DNA of 64,000 nucleotides from Culex pipiens pallens (Eukaryota > Arthropoda > Insecta > Diptera > Culicidae), in contig NC_068937.1 in assembly GCF_016801865.2 (NCBI RefSeq), positions 117,219,068 through 117,283,067 on the forward strand, written 5' to 3'. Each line of letters starts with the position of its first letter. Positions within the stretch are counted from its first letter, which is position 1. Below are positions 43,729 to 55,930 of the stretch, in pieces. Both the position numbers and the translations under genes were made by a program. The notes under the pieces are model-generated. The model searched no databases. It was not told the origin of the DNA and worked only from the letters and a program-made list of their open reading frames with translations.

Positions 43729-46700
43729 ATATATTCAGAATCCTGTTCCCTGATTTTTCAAATCAATATTGAGGGTGACATTTTTGTCCAATTTTGGCAA
43801 CGGTCGACGTTATTTATTTGTCAAATGATTGCAATTCAGTTCCATCCACTAAAGCGACGACCAAAAAACGCACATTAACCGTTACGAGCATCCACCCTTG
43901 AACCAGCCAAGTACTGGTTAATTGACCGTAATCAGTTTTTTTTCAACACTTTTTGTGGCTGCAATGCAGTAATTTACGTGACACTTGTCCCACGACGAAA
44001 ACAAAATGCGTTTTACTGTGCGACATGTCATTTGTGCGGTGCGCGCGCTTTTGATGGTTTGGATCTGGGTGCTGAAAAGACAGAATGCGTAACGTGATTT
44101 CCGAATGATCCCTACTGCTCTTCACTAATACAACTGCACTACAGCTGTAAACATAAACAAAGTAGAAGGCTATGTTTAAGCTCAAGCGTGACATATTTTT
44201 TGCTGCTGAAGTGACTTATTTTGAAACATTTTGGATCTGTTGATTTTAAAGTTTTCGCTGAAAAATTAAGTGTTTTGCGCTTTTTTTGTTCGTAGACTAA
44301 ATGATGGGCGGCCAAAAGAGTCAATCTATGTTTTCCACGTGACGAACAATTGCGTCAGAAGTGGGTGGAATTTTATGAATCTGATAAGCAACCGAATGGA
44401 AGTTCCGTGATTTTGTATCATTGAAGCGCAGTGATAATATCAGAGTAAGTTTTTTCAATATTATTTAGCTGGTGCCATTCATAGCTATTGATAATTCGTC
44501 ACTAACATTTCAAAAAACCTCATAAACATAGGTTTTGCGTGAAACATAGCGCTTATTTAAATGTTAGCGACAAATTACCTTCACAAAATTTGTTGACTTC
44601 AAATACCTCAAAAGCTCGACGCCCTCGACTTTTTTATTCCTGAAAAAAATAAATCATAGATCGATTACAATACTTGCCACTTCTTGGTATCATTTTTCAA
44701 ACAGTAAGTTGGTTCCACTTTGACAGTCCTAAATTGAGGCCGTTTTGCGGACAACTATTCTGCACCCAGGTTTGGATGAACAAGTTTGACAATGTCGAGT
44801 ACATTAGGTTTCGCTACCCTTGGGCTACATTTACCGTAAATCTTTGCTCACAAATGGTTTAATGTTTTGTTGAGGCGCTCAAGGTTCAAGTTTAATGGTT
44901 GACCTGATCTTGTTTGAGGTGAAGGTTCACATAAATTAAGTTAAGAAATATTTCTTGAATTTTGGATGGAAAAATGTGCTGAGTTTTTTTTTTTCAATGT
45001 CTGTCTAATAGTCTGTATTTCCCTGTCATGCAATCAAGGCTTGAGGGGTTTTCCGTATTTAAACCCTCGTTATTGAAAACTGATTATTAAAAATGATGAT
45101 ACGGATCATCATCAGATCATTCCCAACCATATCAAATCAGCTCTTATTTCTGAATTACAATTGCGCCCCTAACGATTTGCGTCATTTGATCAAACCGTTC
45201 CACCACAATCTGTTCCACGGAAAGATCCTCCGGCCAAAACAAACCACTTAGAGTTAAAATTCTGCCATCTCACCGTTTGAAAGTGATCTCTGTCGGGAAT
45301 TTCGGTCCCCTTGGGGTCCGCTTAATGATGGCGGCGGCAGGCCTTTCTCGCGGTGAAGGTTCCCCTTCAATTAGCAACTTGTGGCACCTCGTAAATCTCT
45401 GCCGGGGGACATCGCGAAGGTGTTGCAGCTGGTATCTATGGAGTGGTCAAGTTCATCTGGACAAATTTCGCGAGCGTTTAGCTCAAACCCACCTTCTGCC
45501 AGTACCTTCTTTGCCAACAACTCCTTGAGACCGCTGAAGCGCGCGCGCCCGTGTTGAGTTGTGTGTGCAGAACTTCGATACGAATCAACCGGCACGGCCG
45601 TGTGTGTGTGTGTTCTTGGTTTGACCAATTACAGTTTTCCCTTCGGGGGAGGTCGTCTAGTTATAGACAATTTATCCGGCGAGTACCTTCCGAGAGCCTG
45701 CAGTCAGTATCGGAGATTACGTAACGTTCTTCAGTGGCGTTGAGATATCGCGAAGGAACGCGGTGGACAATTTCTCATTATGACCGGCTGCCGGTTGGCC
45801 GTAGTTGTTAGTGGGCACTTATCGGCTGGACAATCCATCAATCTTGAAGGCGCGCCAAGCCAGCGCCAGTGGCGGCGGTGACGGCGACAGTGGTGGTCAG
45901 GACTTTTAAGTTGGAAGGTGATGACAAGAATGCTGTTTTGCCTTTCAAGAGGACATGATTAAGACAGCAATTTTGAAATAAAATGATTCGTTTAAACAAA
46001 TGGTCATTAGGGTGTAATATCAAAAACTATTTTCCAGCACAGCACTTTTTCAGTTCCTTTTGGGGCCCTAAACAACTCCCCAAAGTTTGTGACCGATTGG
46101 TTTAGTTCTCACTTTGCGCAAAGCGATTAAATTTTCCATATAAATTGGTATGGGAAACCCATTTTTTGGGATTTTGATATTTATCAAATTCACGTTTCTT
46201 TGGGGAGTTGTTTAGATCCCGAAAAGAAAAGTTTTGTGTATTTAAAAAAAAAGCTTCTCTGATGTTATTTTTTTGAACTATTTTAAACATTGGCCGTTCA
46301 TAAACCACGTAGACATTTTTTTTGGAAAAATTCTAGAAATAGGTTCAAAAAAATCTATTTTTTGATATGAACTAAAAATACAAATTACAAATTAATCGGG
46401 TTCCTTGGATCCCTGACCTACACCACTGTCTTGCGTGTGAGTTCGCTTCAATATTTTAGGCAAAATGCCAGGACTCTCAGAGCTTAGTGGATGACCACGA
46501 GAGGAACATTAATCTTGTGGTGGTTGTCCATCAGTCGGGTCGCAATCGACCACCGTCCAAGAGTTGCAGCTCAATTCGTGTCCTGGCTGGCTTGGTGGCG
46601 AACAATTTATAAGTGCAATAAAACTGCATACACACACACTCTCACTGCACTTTTAATCGGTCCGATCTGGTTTATGGGCTATTAATGTACTTGCAAAATA

Positions 46701-46875
46701 TCGCATATTGTAGCAGCAGCTTTTGCAGTTGTTTTGGTTATGTTGCGAAATGATCAACGGACAACATGGTCTTCAACCTCGGTCCATTTTGTATGATATT
46801 GGGCATTGTTTCAGTTCAAAGAATTAAAAGGCCAACCGCGAACTTGATAATTTTTATTTCATGTGGAGTGACGTG
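43729..46875. other. Gene-free sequence with some GC-rich patches
   Basis: A GC-rich patch at 45.27-45.9 kb has short frames without recognisable domains. A relic of the 162-bp MITE tip is near 46.29 kb. No RNA gene was seen. Confidence 0.3.
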
Positions 46876-46877
46876 TA

Positions 46878-47799
46878 GGGGAGAGTGGGGAGACTTGATC
46901 CCCTTTTTTGTATCGCACATAACTCTGTCAATTTCTCACAAAACTAGGATCTTTTTGCATGAATTGAAAGCCTAAACATTCAACTATGTTTGGCTGATAA
47001 GGGTATTTCATCAGATAAACTCTTCGAATAATGCCAAGCTTTTTTTAAAAAAAATTAAACCGGCATTTTCAAAATGTTGAGGGTAATTTGATCCCCCTTT
47101 CAACATTTTGAAGAAATCTTAAGCAAAATGTTTCTTATTCATCCAAACTTTTAATTTTCTATAAGATACAGCAATTTCACATTAAACCTGTACGTTTGTG
47201 TTCAAAATATAACATGTTTAGCATGTAAAATATTTAAAAACTTAAAATTTTCTTGTTTAGACCAAAATTGAGCATGTTTACAAAAGCTGGTAATTTTTGT
47301 TTACAAAACTTTTGAAAAACTGCAGTTAGTTATGTACAACTATATTAAAGGAAACTATGTACGAAAACCCAGCCAAATTATTTAATCTTGAGGCTGATTC
47401 CAGTGACTGTAAAAATGCAGGGATCAAGTTTCCCTTAATGCACTTTTTTAAACTTTTTCAAATGCGTAAGGGTTTTGGAGTTGATATGTTTATCAAACAA
47501 TTCATGTATAAAAATAGTTGATATGTTTATCAAACAATTCATGTATAAAAAATATTTTTTTGAATAATGTTTGAGTGTTTTCTATACTTATCAAAACAAA
47601 GAAAAAAGATCTCTTGGAAGTTTTTTGCAGCACTTCTTAGAAAAATGTGTGTAACTCAATCCAAACATTTTTTAATTTTTTTCTTTGTTTTCTACAATGG
47701 GTTTTAGTCAATTTCGCACAACTTTCTAGAACAAAGCTAATTGTTTTACCCACATGCTGACGAGATACAGGCTTGAGATCAAGTCTCCCCACTCTCCCC
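46878..47799. mobile_element. TA-flanked MITE with GGGGAGAGTGGGGAGAC termini
   Basis: Terminal inverted repeats begin GGGGAGAGTGGGGAGACTTG and match for about 23 bases. TA flanks both sides (46876-46877, 47800-47801). There are internal direct duplications (GTTGATATGTTTATCAAACA twice near 47.5 kb). It is 922 bp and non-coding. Confidence 0.78.
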
Positions 47800-48120
47800 T
47801 ACGCTTTGAGTGATGGGCGATCTGGCAAAGGTCAATAATGCGATTGGTACGTGGGATCTTGGGATGCGCGGATCGCTTTCCTTAAATTAAAAATCAAACT
47901 ATTCAACAGATTACAATCAAAGTTTTTGGAAAATTTCATAGACCACATTTAAACATAATTTCCTAATAATGAAAGAAAGAAAGAGATTTAGCAAATTTGA
48001 CACGCATAATGCGAACTGTAAAACTTGCAACGCGTGTTTATGTAAATACAAAGTTCACTTAAGGTTTGACGATATCTCGAGATCGACCAAAATTGCTTTT
48101 GGGTGAAGTCTCTTCAGACA

Positions 48121-48283
48121 TACACAGAACAAAATCAATTCCTAAATTGTGAATTGTTGTTTATGAATTTGAGAACCACTAAGAAATTTATTGATGAGTA
48201 TGGTGTATCATGAATATATTTCTTCGCGGTTCTCAAATTCATGAATGCAATTAACTATTTCGGGATTTGTTTTATTCCGTGTA
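48121..48283. mobile_element. Short MITE with TACACAGAACAAAATC end
   Basis: The left end is inverted at the right (TACACGGAATAAAAC in complement). Inner arms GAATTTGAGAACC/GGTTCTCAAATTC pair perfectly. It is about 163 bases. Confidence 0.65.
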
Positions 48284-48493
48284 TCTCGAATCAAAATCAC
48301 GTCTTTAAAATAGTAATTTGTTATTTTTTTTAACGACCATCAAGTTATCAACACTTTTTATCAGGTCAAATTTACGAGAATTTTGTAGCTTATCTTGAAT
48401 AACCAAAGAAGATAATTTGGGAAGTTTAATTGTCCATGGAAATATAAGGTTTTAACTGTAATTTAGAAGTTTTTTTTTAACAAATTGTGTTTA

Positions 48494-48940
48494 GCCGGGA
48501 CCTGTGATGTAGGGGTAAGCGTGGTTGCCTCTCATCTGATCACGCCTTCCATCGGACGGGGAAGTAAATGTTGGCCCCGGTCTAACCTAGAGGTTAGGTC
48601 GTTAGCTCAGTCCAGGTGCAGGAGTCGTCTCCCTGGGTCCTGTCTCGGTTGAGTCGCAGGTAGGCAGTTGGACTAACAATCCAAAGGTCGTCAGTTCGAA
48701 TCCCGGGGTGGATGCAAGCTTAAGTGTAAAAACAAGTTTGCAATTGTCCAACAATCAAGCCTTCGCACACCTTGTTTTGAGTAGGAATCTTGCATTCGAG
48801 AACGCCAAGGCAATGCTGTAGAGCAGCGATTCTCAACCTTCTTCTAGGCTGGTACCCCCTGCCATGTAAATCAAGTAGGCCCGGTACCCCGTTGAGAAAC
48901 TCTGCTGTAGAGCAAATAGTTTGATTTGATTTTTTTTTGT
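48494..48940 (+). mobile_element. Dimeric tRNA SINE, copy 4, carrying a hAT insertion
   Basis: The first tRNA-like unit is truncated internally (the B-box half is missing: GCCTCTCATCTGATCACGCC). The second unit has loop CTAACAA and B-box GTTCGAATCCC. The 3' part is split by an 81-bp element at 48824-48904. The tail is TTTGATTTGATTTTTT. Confidence 0.85.
48824..48904. mobile_element. 81-bp hAT-type MITE inside the SINE
   Basis: The ends CAGCGATTCTCAAC and the inverted CAGAGTTTCTCAAC are flanked by a perfect 8-bp duplication CTGTAGAG (48816-48823 and 48905-48912). Other SINE copies read straight through this site. Confidence 0.88.
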
Positions 48941-48962
48941 TTTGTTCCATTACGTTTATATC

Positions 48963-49325
48963 CAGTTAAAACTTAAAAATGGTTTTCATACATTATAAGG
49001 ATTATCCGAAGGTTTGGATGGGACTTCAGATAATCGAATCACGAACAAAACATTTTTTCGTTTTATTTCTTGTTTTTTTTGTTTTGAACATCAAATTCGA
49101 GCTCTGCCACTCCATTTTAGTCAAATTTGAATAGTTGATTGCTTCTTGAAAAATAAAATGCATTTTTTCAATGTTTTGCTGCCTAATCACTTAAACGTAG
49201 TTTAGGGGTCATAATTTTGCTGGACAAACAAATATAAGGCAACGAAAAAAAAAAATATTCTTTTCGTGATTCGGTTATCCGAAGTGATTTTTTTCCAAGG
49301 CCTTCGGATAATCATGTCTGGACTG
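48963..49325. mobile_element. Pogo/Tigger-like MITE relic
   Basis: GATTATCCGAAGG on the left and the inverted GGCCTTCGGATAATC on the right; the right tip GGACTG is followed by TA. The left tip is unclear. Confidence 0.5.
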
Positions 49326-49329
49326 TATT

Positions 49330-50958
49330 TAAATATAATTTAGTTTGTATCAAAAAACATTTGAAGGTCTTTAAGCTTGATCTTGCAAACATTTTCACTT
49401 TCTTATTTGTAATACGAAAAAATATAAATTTTCAAATTGCACTTGATTATGATTGCCTTTGTACAACGCTGAAATTTCCATCACTTCAATTCATTAACCA
49501 AAATGGCTTCATTTACGACCACACCTCCCGAATGACGCACGTATCAAGCAAATTACTCGAATCATAACATCGTGTTGAAAAACACTTTGTTTACAACTTT
49601 CGATCTATCCCCTGCAACTCATGCTGACAGATCGTGCCACCGCCTCGTGCCGATGACAGCTTATTCAGCTGAATAAACCGAAATTTGCCGTATCATGTTT
49701 TATCGAACTTTGTACCTCCTCCTCTTTTGAGTGCTTTTCGAGTATTGGGATAAAGTGCGGAAATTCCCAGGAAGCTGCGCCACATTTTAACACTTTTTTT
49801 GCGAGGGTTTTACGTTGTCGGCTTGGGTTAATCCTGGAATTGCTCAGAAGTGATGAGTTGTTGTGATCGCGCTAATTTGGTTGGGATCGGGATAATGATT
49901 TGTTTGGATGTTGTCCGTTTTTAGGATCTTGTTTTGGATTTTTACGAGTGGAGTAGCATAATTAACTCAAATCTGGTTTATCATTTAAAGTTGGGTTATT
50001 CATGATGATTTTTATCTTTTTATTTCCAGGTAAGATTATCATCACTGATCAATGCTTGTTCACGTTAACAGTATTGCAACTGTAACATCCCGTGTAAGTA
50101 CCGTGCTTTTATTATCAGCTGGAAGTCTCGTGGTGTACTTGCATTCCATCCAGAGTCTGAATTGTTTGAATAGCTGCGGTTATTCCGCGTCGACAAGATG
50201 CTGCCAGATAAGACAATCTCCCGGAGCCCCGGTCCGTTATCGTGCAACCCCGGACCAAGGTCTATTTATAAATAACTTTGCGCACTATCTCGACAAGACT
50301 CTTCGACGGACTACGCTCTATTGTACTTCTAATCGCGTCGTCGCTACCGTAGTCTGTCCTTGACACTGCCGTCTGCGATGTTCTGTCGTTGGCTTTTTTG
50401 TTTGAGAGATTCCAAAACAACTCCAGAGCGGAGTCGTCGTCGTCGTCGCACACCGCAAAGCGTTGAACTTGGCCAGGCACGGCCAGGGCCAGGGTTGCCG
50501 CTGGCAAACCGGTTCCGTCAAATTCAAGTTCAATCGGATAAACTTGACCTCTATCTAATTTTCTAGACCCCCTTCACTGCTCTGGCTTCACTCGCTGGCT
50601 GTGGTGGCAGCTGCTGCTGCTAAGTTCAGGTGTCCGTCCATAGGTGTTTGTTGATGACTCCATAGAAGTTTGCTTGCGAGATTTATCCGATCAGCATAAG
50701 GTGGGATTGACATATTGCGTTCAGTTGGTGCGTATAATGGCGAGTCGGATCGGGCCCGTAAATTACGTTACGATTAATGGTACTGCGAAGGATTGCTTGG
50801 AGTGGCAAGAATAGTTATTTAACAAAGTTATTGGATCACTGAAAGCCTCCAAATTACTTAAACTTGTTACTGTTTTCATTTAAACTAAAATATTAGGCTA
50901 TGTGTATTTTAAATTGAATTTATTCTTATTTTTATAATTCAGGTTCTGTTAACCTAAC
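49330..50958. other. Partly GC-rich sequence, possible promoter or 5' exon material
   Basis: The tract from 49.55 to 50.65 kb is GC-richer and free of repeats. A strong TATA-like TATTTATAAATA lies at about 50261-50272. A donor-like CCCGTGTAAGT is near 50090. No protein-like frame is convincing. Confidence 0.3.
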
Positions 50959-50962
50959 ATAT

Positions 50963-51481
50963 CGACGTCGTCGTGCTATCTTGTCGCACCCGCCATTTTG
51001 ACGTTCCGAGAAAAACGCGTTTTAATGTTTGACCTTGAATATTCAAAAACGAGAGCACGCAATGTAAACAAGAACAAACACGTTTTGTTTGGCTCACCAT
51101 TCTGTGCATTGTCCCAAAGTTTGGTTGAAGTTGGTTGCTGGAGTCCCGAGTTATAATTACAAATGTTTACGGTAGTCTAGCTTGTACGTGCGACAAACGC
51201 ATCCTGACTTTCCTGGCCTGAAATCCCTTTGGCCTTTTGTCGCACTTACATCAATTTTCATGGAGTGACAAGATAGCACGACAAGATTGAAACTACTATC
51301 ATATGTAAAGTGACAAAAATGCACGGAGTTTTTTCGGTTTTTGTTGAATATCTCAGGATTGAAATCGAATTTTGGGGATCTGTGAAGGTCAAAAGGTGAG
51401 GCATTGTGAGCTGCACAAAATTGCGTTCTTAACTCAATTTGGCCCAAAATGCACGTACGACAAGTTAGCACGATGGCGACG
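50963..51481. mobile_element. 519-bp inverted-repeat element, copy A
   Basis: The termini CGACGTCGTCGTGCTATCTT and the inverted CGTCGCCATCGTGCTAACTT are flanked by ATAT (50959-50962, 51482-51485). A third copy of the tip motif lies inside, inverted, near 51266-51285 (GTGACAAGATAGCACGAC). It has the same length as copy B at 62020 and differs at roughly seven positions. A 114-codon minus-strand frame overlaps its right end. Confidence 0.85.
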
Positions 51482-51485
51482 ATAT

Positions 51486-53290
51486 CAACTTGTTCAGACA
51501 AAAAACTATCATTTCTTAAGAATTCACAAAGATTGTTCTCCCCCTTATAATTGTGTCAAAATTATGTCGTTAAGCACATGCCCTTAAAATACGCAATGCT
51601 CAGTCGACAGGTCGTAGACTCGATCTTCGTGACACTAATCGGTATCATGTTCGGGAAGAAGTACACTGAATAGCTCAATAAAGTTGGCCGTAATGTTGCC
51701 TAAAATATATAATACCTAATGTCACTTCAAACCTCCAAACTGTGCCTTTTCCGGAAGCTACTTTGAGAGCATCGGGTCCTCATCAGATTCCAGTGAAACC
51801 AAATCCCAAACCATGCCATTTCTACATCACTGCGATACTCTTTTGCTCTTGGCGCTTGTTGGTCAGTTGGTCGTATGAATCCAATGGTAACCTGCTGGAC
51901 ACCACACGATGAATATGATATGCGTTATTCTTTCCTTCAGTCCTCGTTGAATGGTTAGCTTTGCGTGCCAGAGTGACTTCGTTGATTTTCCCTGGTTGGT
52001 TTCTCCTGGTGCACAGTTAAAAAATATGACCTTTTTTTACATCACGTAAAGTGACACGACAAGAAAAAAAAAGTGCTATTTGATTTTTGTTTTCATAGGT
52101 TTATACATTTTTATGTATGATTCAACATATTCCTCAAAAATTGAGATAAAATTACATGAAAAAAAGAAAAAAACTAACACTTTAAAATTTAGCTCATTCA
52201 GATTATTTTACAAAGTTCACGATAGAATTATTGTTTTTAACTGTGTGGTCGGGAGAACCAGGTCCTTAAAAATGGCTGCGACTGTCAACATCAGGTTGTG
52301 TGTGTGTGGTTTCGTCGGCTAGACACCAGACATTGTGGTGCCGATTTTTTTTAATGTTTGAAAAAAGCTCATTTTTCACTCGTAATTTTTGAAAATTGTT
52401 TTTGTTTTTCTTATGACCAATTGATCATTTTTTAAATCAGTTTGTCCTAAAAGCATTAATTTTTTTTTATTAAAATGTTGACTATGAAAATTATATCCGC
52501 TCTACTAGGTGGCTTCTAGAGGCAATGTCCTCTAATAAAAAAGCTGAAGGAACCAAGAGAAACCCTTTTACAAAAAGTATAGCGGTTGTTGCCTTTCTCT
52601 GCACAACTGTTTTACTCATTTAGTGTAACCTTTAACTGACTTTTTTCGGACTGATCATATTTATAATAAAAAACTTCCAAAATCCATTGACATCATTGTA
52701 ACATTTGGTCTAAATGATAATTTGAGTGTGAATACAAAGAGACGAGTTGTTCCTTTTAATTCGGCGAAACACTCCCCAATGGTTTGACACTAACTGTTGT
52801 TAAACGAACGGGGTCACTTTTTAGTTTGACACCCCTTTTACACGGAGTTCACACACACTACTAAACGCTTGTTTTGATAGTGTGCGTGAGCGCCGTGTAA
52901 AAAGTGACAGTTCGTAACTTTTTAATTTGACTTTGGCCAACCAACGGGGTAGGGGAACTATACCGTTTCTCAGCCTATTTCTATTATCGGCCTATCAGCA
53001 CTTTGATCATGAATGACAGCTTAAATAAAGTGTTTTAAACTGTTTCAAAGTAATAAATAGCTCAAATTAAAGTAAGCAAGCAACTCTTCATTGTTAATAC
53101 ATTTGAAATTGTTGATTTAATAGCGGAAAACGACAAAAGTGATGAGAATTGGGCGAACGGCTTAGTGTGATTAATATTGGTATATTTCCCCTACAAACTA
53201 AAAAAGTGTCAAACGAAAAAGTGACCAACCACAGACAAATCTTGATAGATAATTTTGATCACTGAACTTTTTCAATTTTCAGAGTTCTTT
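51486..53290. other. Gene-free sequence with a small inverted repeat
   Basis: An inverted repeat near 52.79-52.92 kb (GTCACTTTTTAG... and CCGTGTAAAAAGTGAC) may be a MITE relic. A segment at 52.97-53.04 kb resembles 9.41-9.47 kb in inverse. No gene was seen. Confidence 0.35.
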
Positions 53291-53314
53291 TGATCGTGAT
53301 AGCTATTTGATTTT

Positions 53315-53895
53315 CTAATCTAATCTAATCTAATCTAACCCTAGCGCAGTCTTTCGAGGACATCCTGGAAAATGCCTCAGGTTGATTAACGCTTCTTGTT
53401 ATTATTAACAATTGCAATGCCCCATTGCATTAGATTGCATTGGATCATCACAAAAGTTAAAGCGACCAGGCCAACTGCGTAAAGTTAACCGCAAAGATGA
53501 TTTGCGAACTGGATTGAGTTTGAGCACGAGTGTTCAAACAACAATGCATTTCTGAATCTACAGGGGAGGAAGAAACGTGGGGATCCCCCACTCACGTTCC
53601 TGTTAGTTATAGCAATTCTGGAGTTTTTTTTGAAAAGGTCTAATAAACCAAATTTCAGTTGTGTTGGTGTTTTTTAATACCCCTGACTCAAGGCGGTTTG
53701 AAAAACACCCAAAAAGCAAAAACTGGAAATTTGGTTTATTGGACCTTTTCACCTTTTCAAAAAAACTCCAGAATTCATCGTTGGGAGCACCATGCTAAGA
53801 AGTTTTGGTGCTCCGGGATCCTCTGGGATGGGACATTGTATTTCCACAAATGCCCTGGACACTATTTGCCGTGGTTATAGCGCCACAACTCGCTC
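53315..53895 (-). mobile_element. GATTA-tailed retroposon with nested MITE
   Basis: It is flanked by a perfect 23-bp duplication (53292-53314 and 53896-53918, begins GATCGTGATAGCTATTTG). Read on the minus strand it ends in a (GATTA)n tail at 53315-53335 preceded by GACTGCGCTAGGGTTA. A 158-bp MITE interrupts it at 53616-53773, so the retroposon itself is about 420 bases. The 5' end (GAGCGAGTTGTGGCGCTATA) is not clearly tRNA-like. Confidence 0.85.
53616..53773. mobile_element. MITE with TTCTGGAGTTTTTTTTGAAA ends
   Basis: Terminal repeats TTCTGGAGTTTTTTTTGAAA and complement lie at both ends, with inner arms AATAAACCAAATTT. AATT occurs at both borders. A related copy is at 25128-25268. Confidence 0.75.
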
Positions 53896-53918
53896 GATCG
53901 TGATAGCTATTTGATTTT

Positions 53919-54417
53919 TTGACAAAATGCGTTGAATGTTAAATAAACAATCACTAGAGCCCGATGATTTTATATCCGGAAAGTGAAAAAGCATTTAATG
54001 CTTGGTTTATTTAACAAGTTCCAAAAGGATGATTTTTTCAAGTTTTTTTTTTTGCGAAAAACACCCTTTGATAGTTTCTTTTCAGGTTAAAGTTTGTTTC
54101 CTTGATTGAATGTTATTCGCTGTCAAGATAAGTGTCAAGCTTCAAAAGAGTATCGAAAATTATTACTTTTCGAAAAAATGTTAAAAAATGTTGACGTACA
54201 TCGTAGCGGATGTGGTCCTGTGTGTCGGTTGTGAAACTTGTGATCCGGTAAGACTTCGGGAAGACTTTATTAGGTACTCTTTCGAATTTAACAAATGTTT
54301 ATTCGGTCTACTCAACTTGCCGCTGAGAAGGGGTGACTGTCCCGGTCGACCATCTGGTCAGAATCTGAAGAGTACTTTCAGGATTGGTATTTTTGGTCAT
54401 GGCAATTAGGCCGTTAT
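53919..54417. other. AT-rich sequence, no gene
   Basis: Nothing recognisable was seen. Confidence 0.4.
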
Positions 54418-54418
54418 G

Positions 54419-54713
54419 TCAGGACTCGTGGTGTAGGGGTAACCGTGATTGCCTCTCACCCAGTCGGCCTGGGTTCGATCCCAGAAGGTCACGGTGACAT
54501 TTTTCAAGACGAGATTTGTCTGATCACGCCTTCCGGAGAAGTAAATGTTAGCTAGCCCCGGTCTAACCAAGAGGTTAGGTCGTTAGCTTAGTGCAGGTGT
54601 AGGATTCATCTCCCTGGGTCCTGTCCCGGTGGAGTCGCTGGTAGGCAGTTGGACTCACAATCCAAAGGACGTCAATTTTCGAAACCCGGGGTGGATAGAA
54701 GCTTAGGTGTTAT
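54419..54713 (+). mobile_element. Dimeric tRNA SINE, copy 5, 3'-truncated
   Basis: The Glu-like first unit (GTGTAGGGGTAACCGTGATT, B-box GGTTCGATCCC) and diverged second unit (loop CTCACAA) are present. The 3' unique part and tail are missing. It is the most diverged copy in the window. Confidence 0.82.
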
Positions 54714-55279
54714 TTATTGAATGTTTTGATACCACTTGGGCTTTATATTATTTATTATTTTTATTATAAATAATATAAAAAGTAGTCCTAGCTAATCGTT
54801 AATGAATAAGTATAATGAAACCAGAACAAAATTGGTCATTCGCAGGTTAATATTTCGTGTCTTCCCCAAAACATACTAACACTTGCATGGAGCCCGACTT
54901 GTCATCAGTCGGCACTTTGCTGCAGTAATTTTGCTTTGTTATTTTTTTGTGTCTCATTTTGAGCATTCTTTTTGATTTTTTTTCGCCCATCTCGTTATAT
55001 TCAGAAGGCAGAGTTGCGTTGGGTGTGTATGTGGGTTCATAAATTTGAACACCAACCCATCACTCAGCAGATCATCATTCCTTTCTGTATACCCGAGAGA
55101 TTCTCTGGAAGGAGTGGTTTTGTTTACTTTGGTTTGTCTTTGGTGGCGCTATTAGGGGATGATGGGGGTCATTTGATAGAATGCGTTTTATGTTTAAATA
55201 AGTGTAAACCAATAGTTTACGAGCCAAATTCTGATATTTCCGGGATCTTCGCTGAAATTATCTGTTTGCCGAATTAACC
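54714..55279. other. AT-rich sequence, no gene
   Basis: No recognisable coding exon or element end was found. Confidence 0.35.
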
Positions 55280-55930
55280 TGCCTATACCCTATGGAGTTC
55301 TGGAAGATCTGTCACGTCGAAGCCTTGGTGGCTCTCTTCCAGACGTTCTCGATACACACTCTCGCGTATGATGGATGAGTAAGATTCAACCTTATGCAGA
55401 TCTTCTAGTCCTGAAGTTGGTTGATTTGCAATCTTACGAGGAGGGTCGTCCGCAAACTACGACCAGGAGACTTCAAAGTTCTGCACCGATGCCTTCAACA
55501 TTGAAAAGCGTTCTCGCTCAATTGGCTTTGACGGTCAGAACGTCGAGGAGTTGCGCTGCCCACAGGGGAGACACGACGAAGAACTTGGAGAGCTCCTCGA
55601 CCGAAGCCTCCGTTGACGACGGTGGAGCCTCCTGTTGGCTGCTGCCGGCGGTTTGTTTAGTTTAATCAGAACCGGCAAGAACGCAGGACACGCTCGGACG
55701 TTTCCGTCGATATTCAGTGTGTGAAGGCGCGGCGGGGTGTATATTTTTTCTTCTCTTTTTTTAATGACTCGTACTAACTTCGTATAGCGGCGTACAGAGT
55801 TCGTGTCGGGTTGTACTACCGCGCGCTGCGTGTACTCGTGCGGGTTCGTGTGTGAGTGAGTGAGATGTGGGGATTTGGCATTGAAATCGGGGGTCGCTGG
55901 CTTTAGTAGAGTCAAAGCGAAACAGAAGAT
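55280..55930. other. GC-rich exon-like tract, unidentified
   Basis: A plus frame at about 55436-55605 reads SANYDQETSKFCTDAFNIEK and continues to DRSLR before a stop. A minus frame at about 55290-55460 (ending DVTDLPELHRV) is also fluent. I cannot tell which strand, if either, is coding. No domain was recognised. Confidence 0.3.

Noticed and set aside
50261..50272. TATTTATAAATA as a definite promoter
   Set aside because: Palindromic TATA-like motif in a GC-rich context is suggestive, but no gene or initiator could be tied to it on either strand.
51157..51501. 114-codon minus-strand frame also open in the second 519-bp element
   Set aside because: The frame extends past the element end in copy A, and the three protein differences I found between the copies account for all nucleotide differences seen within the shared frame, so there is no sign of selection for a protein.
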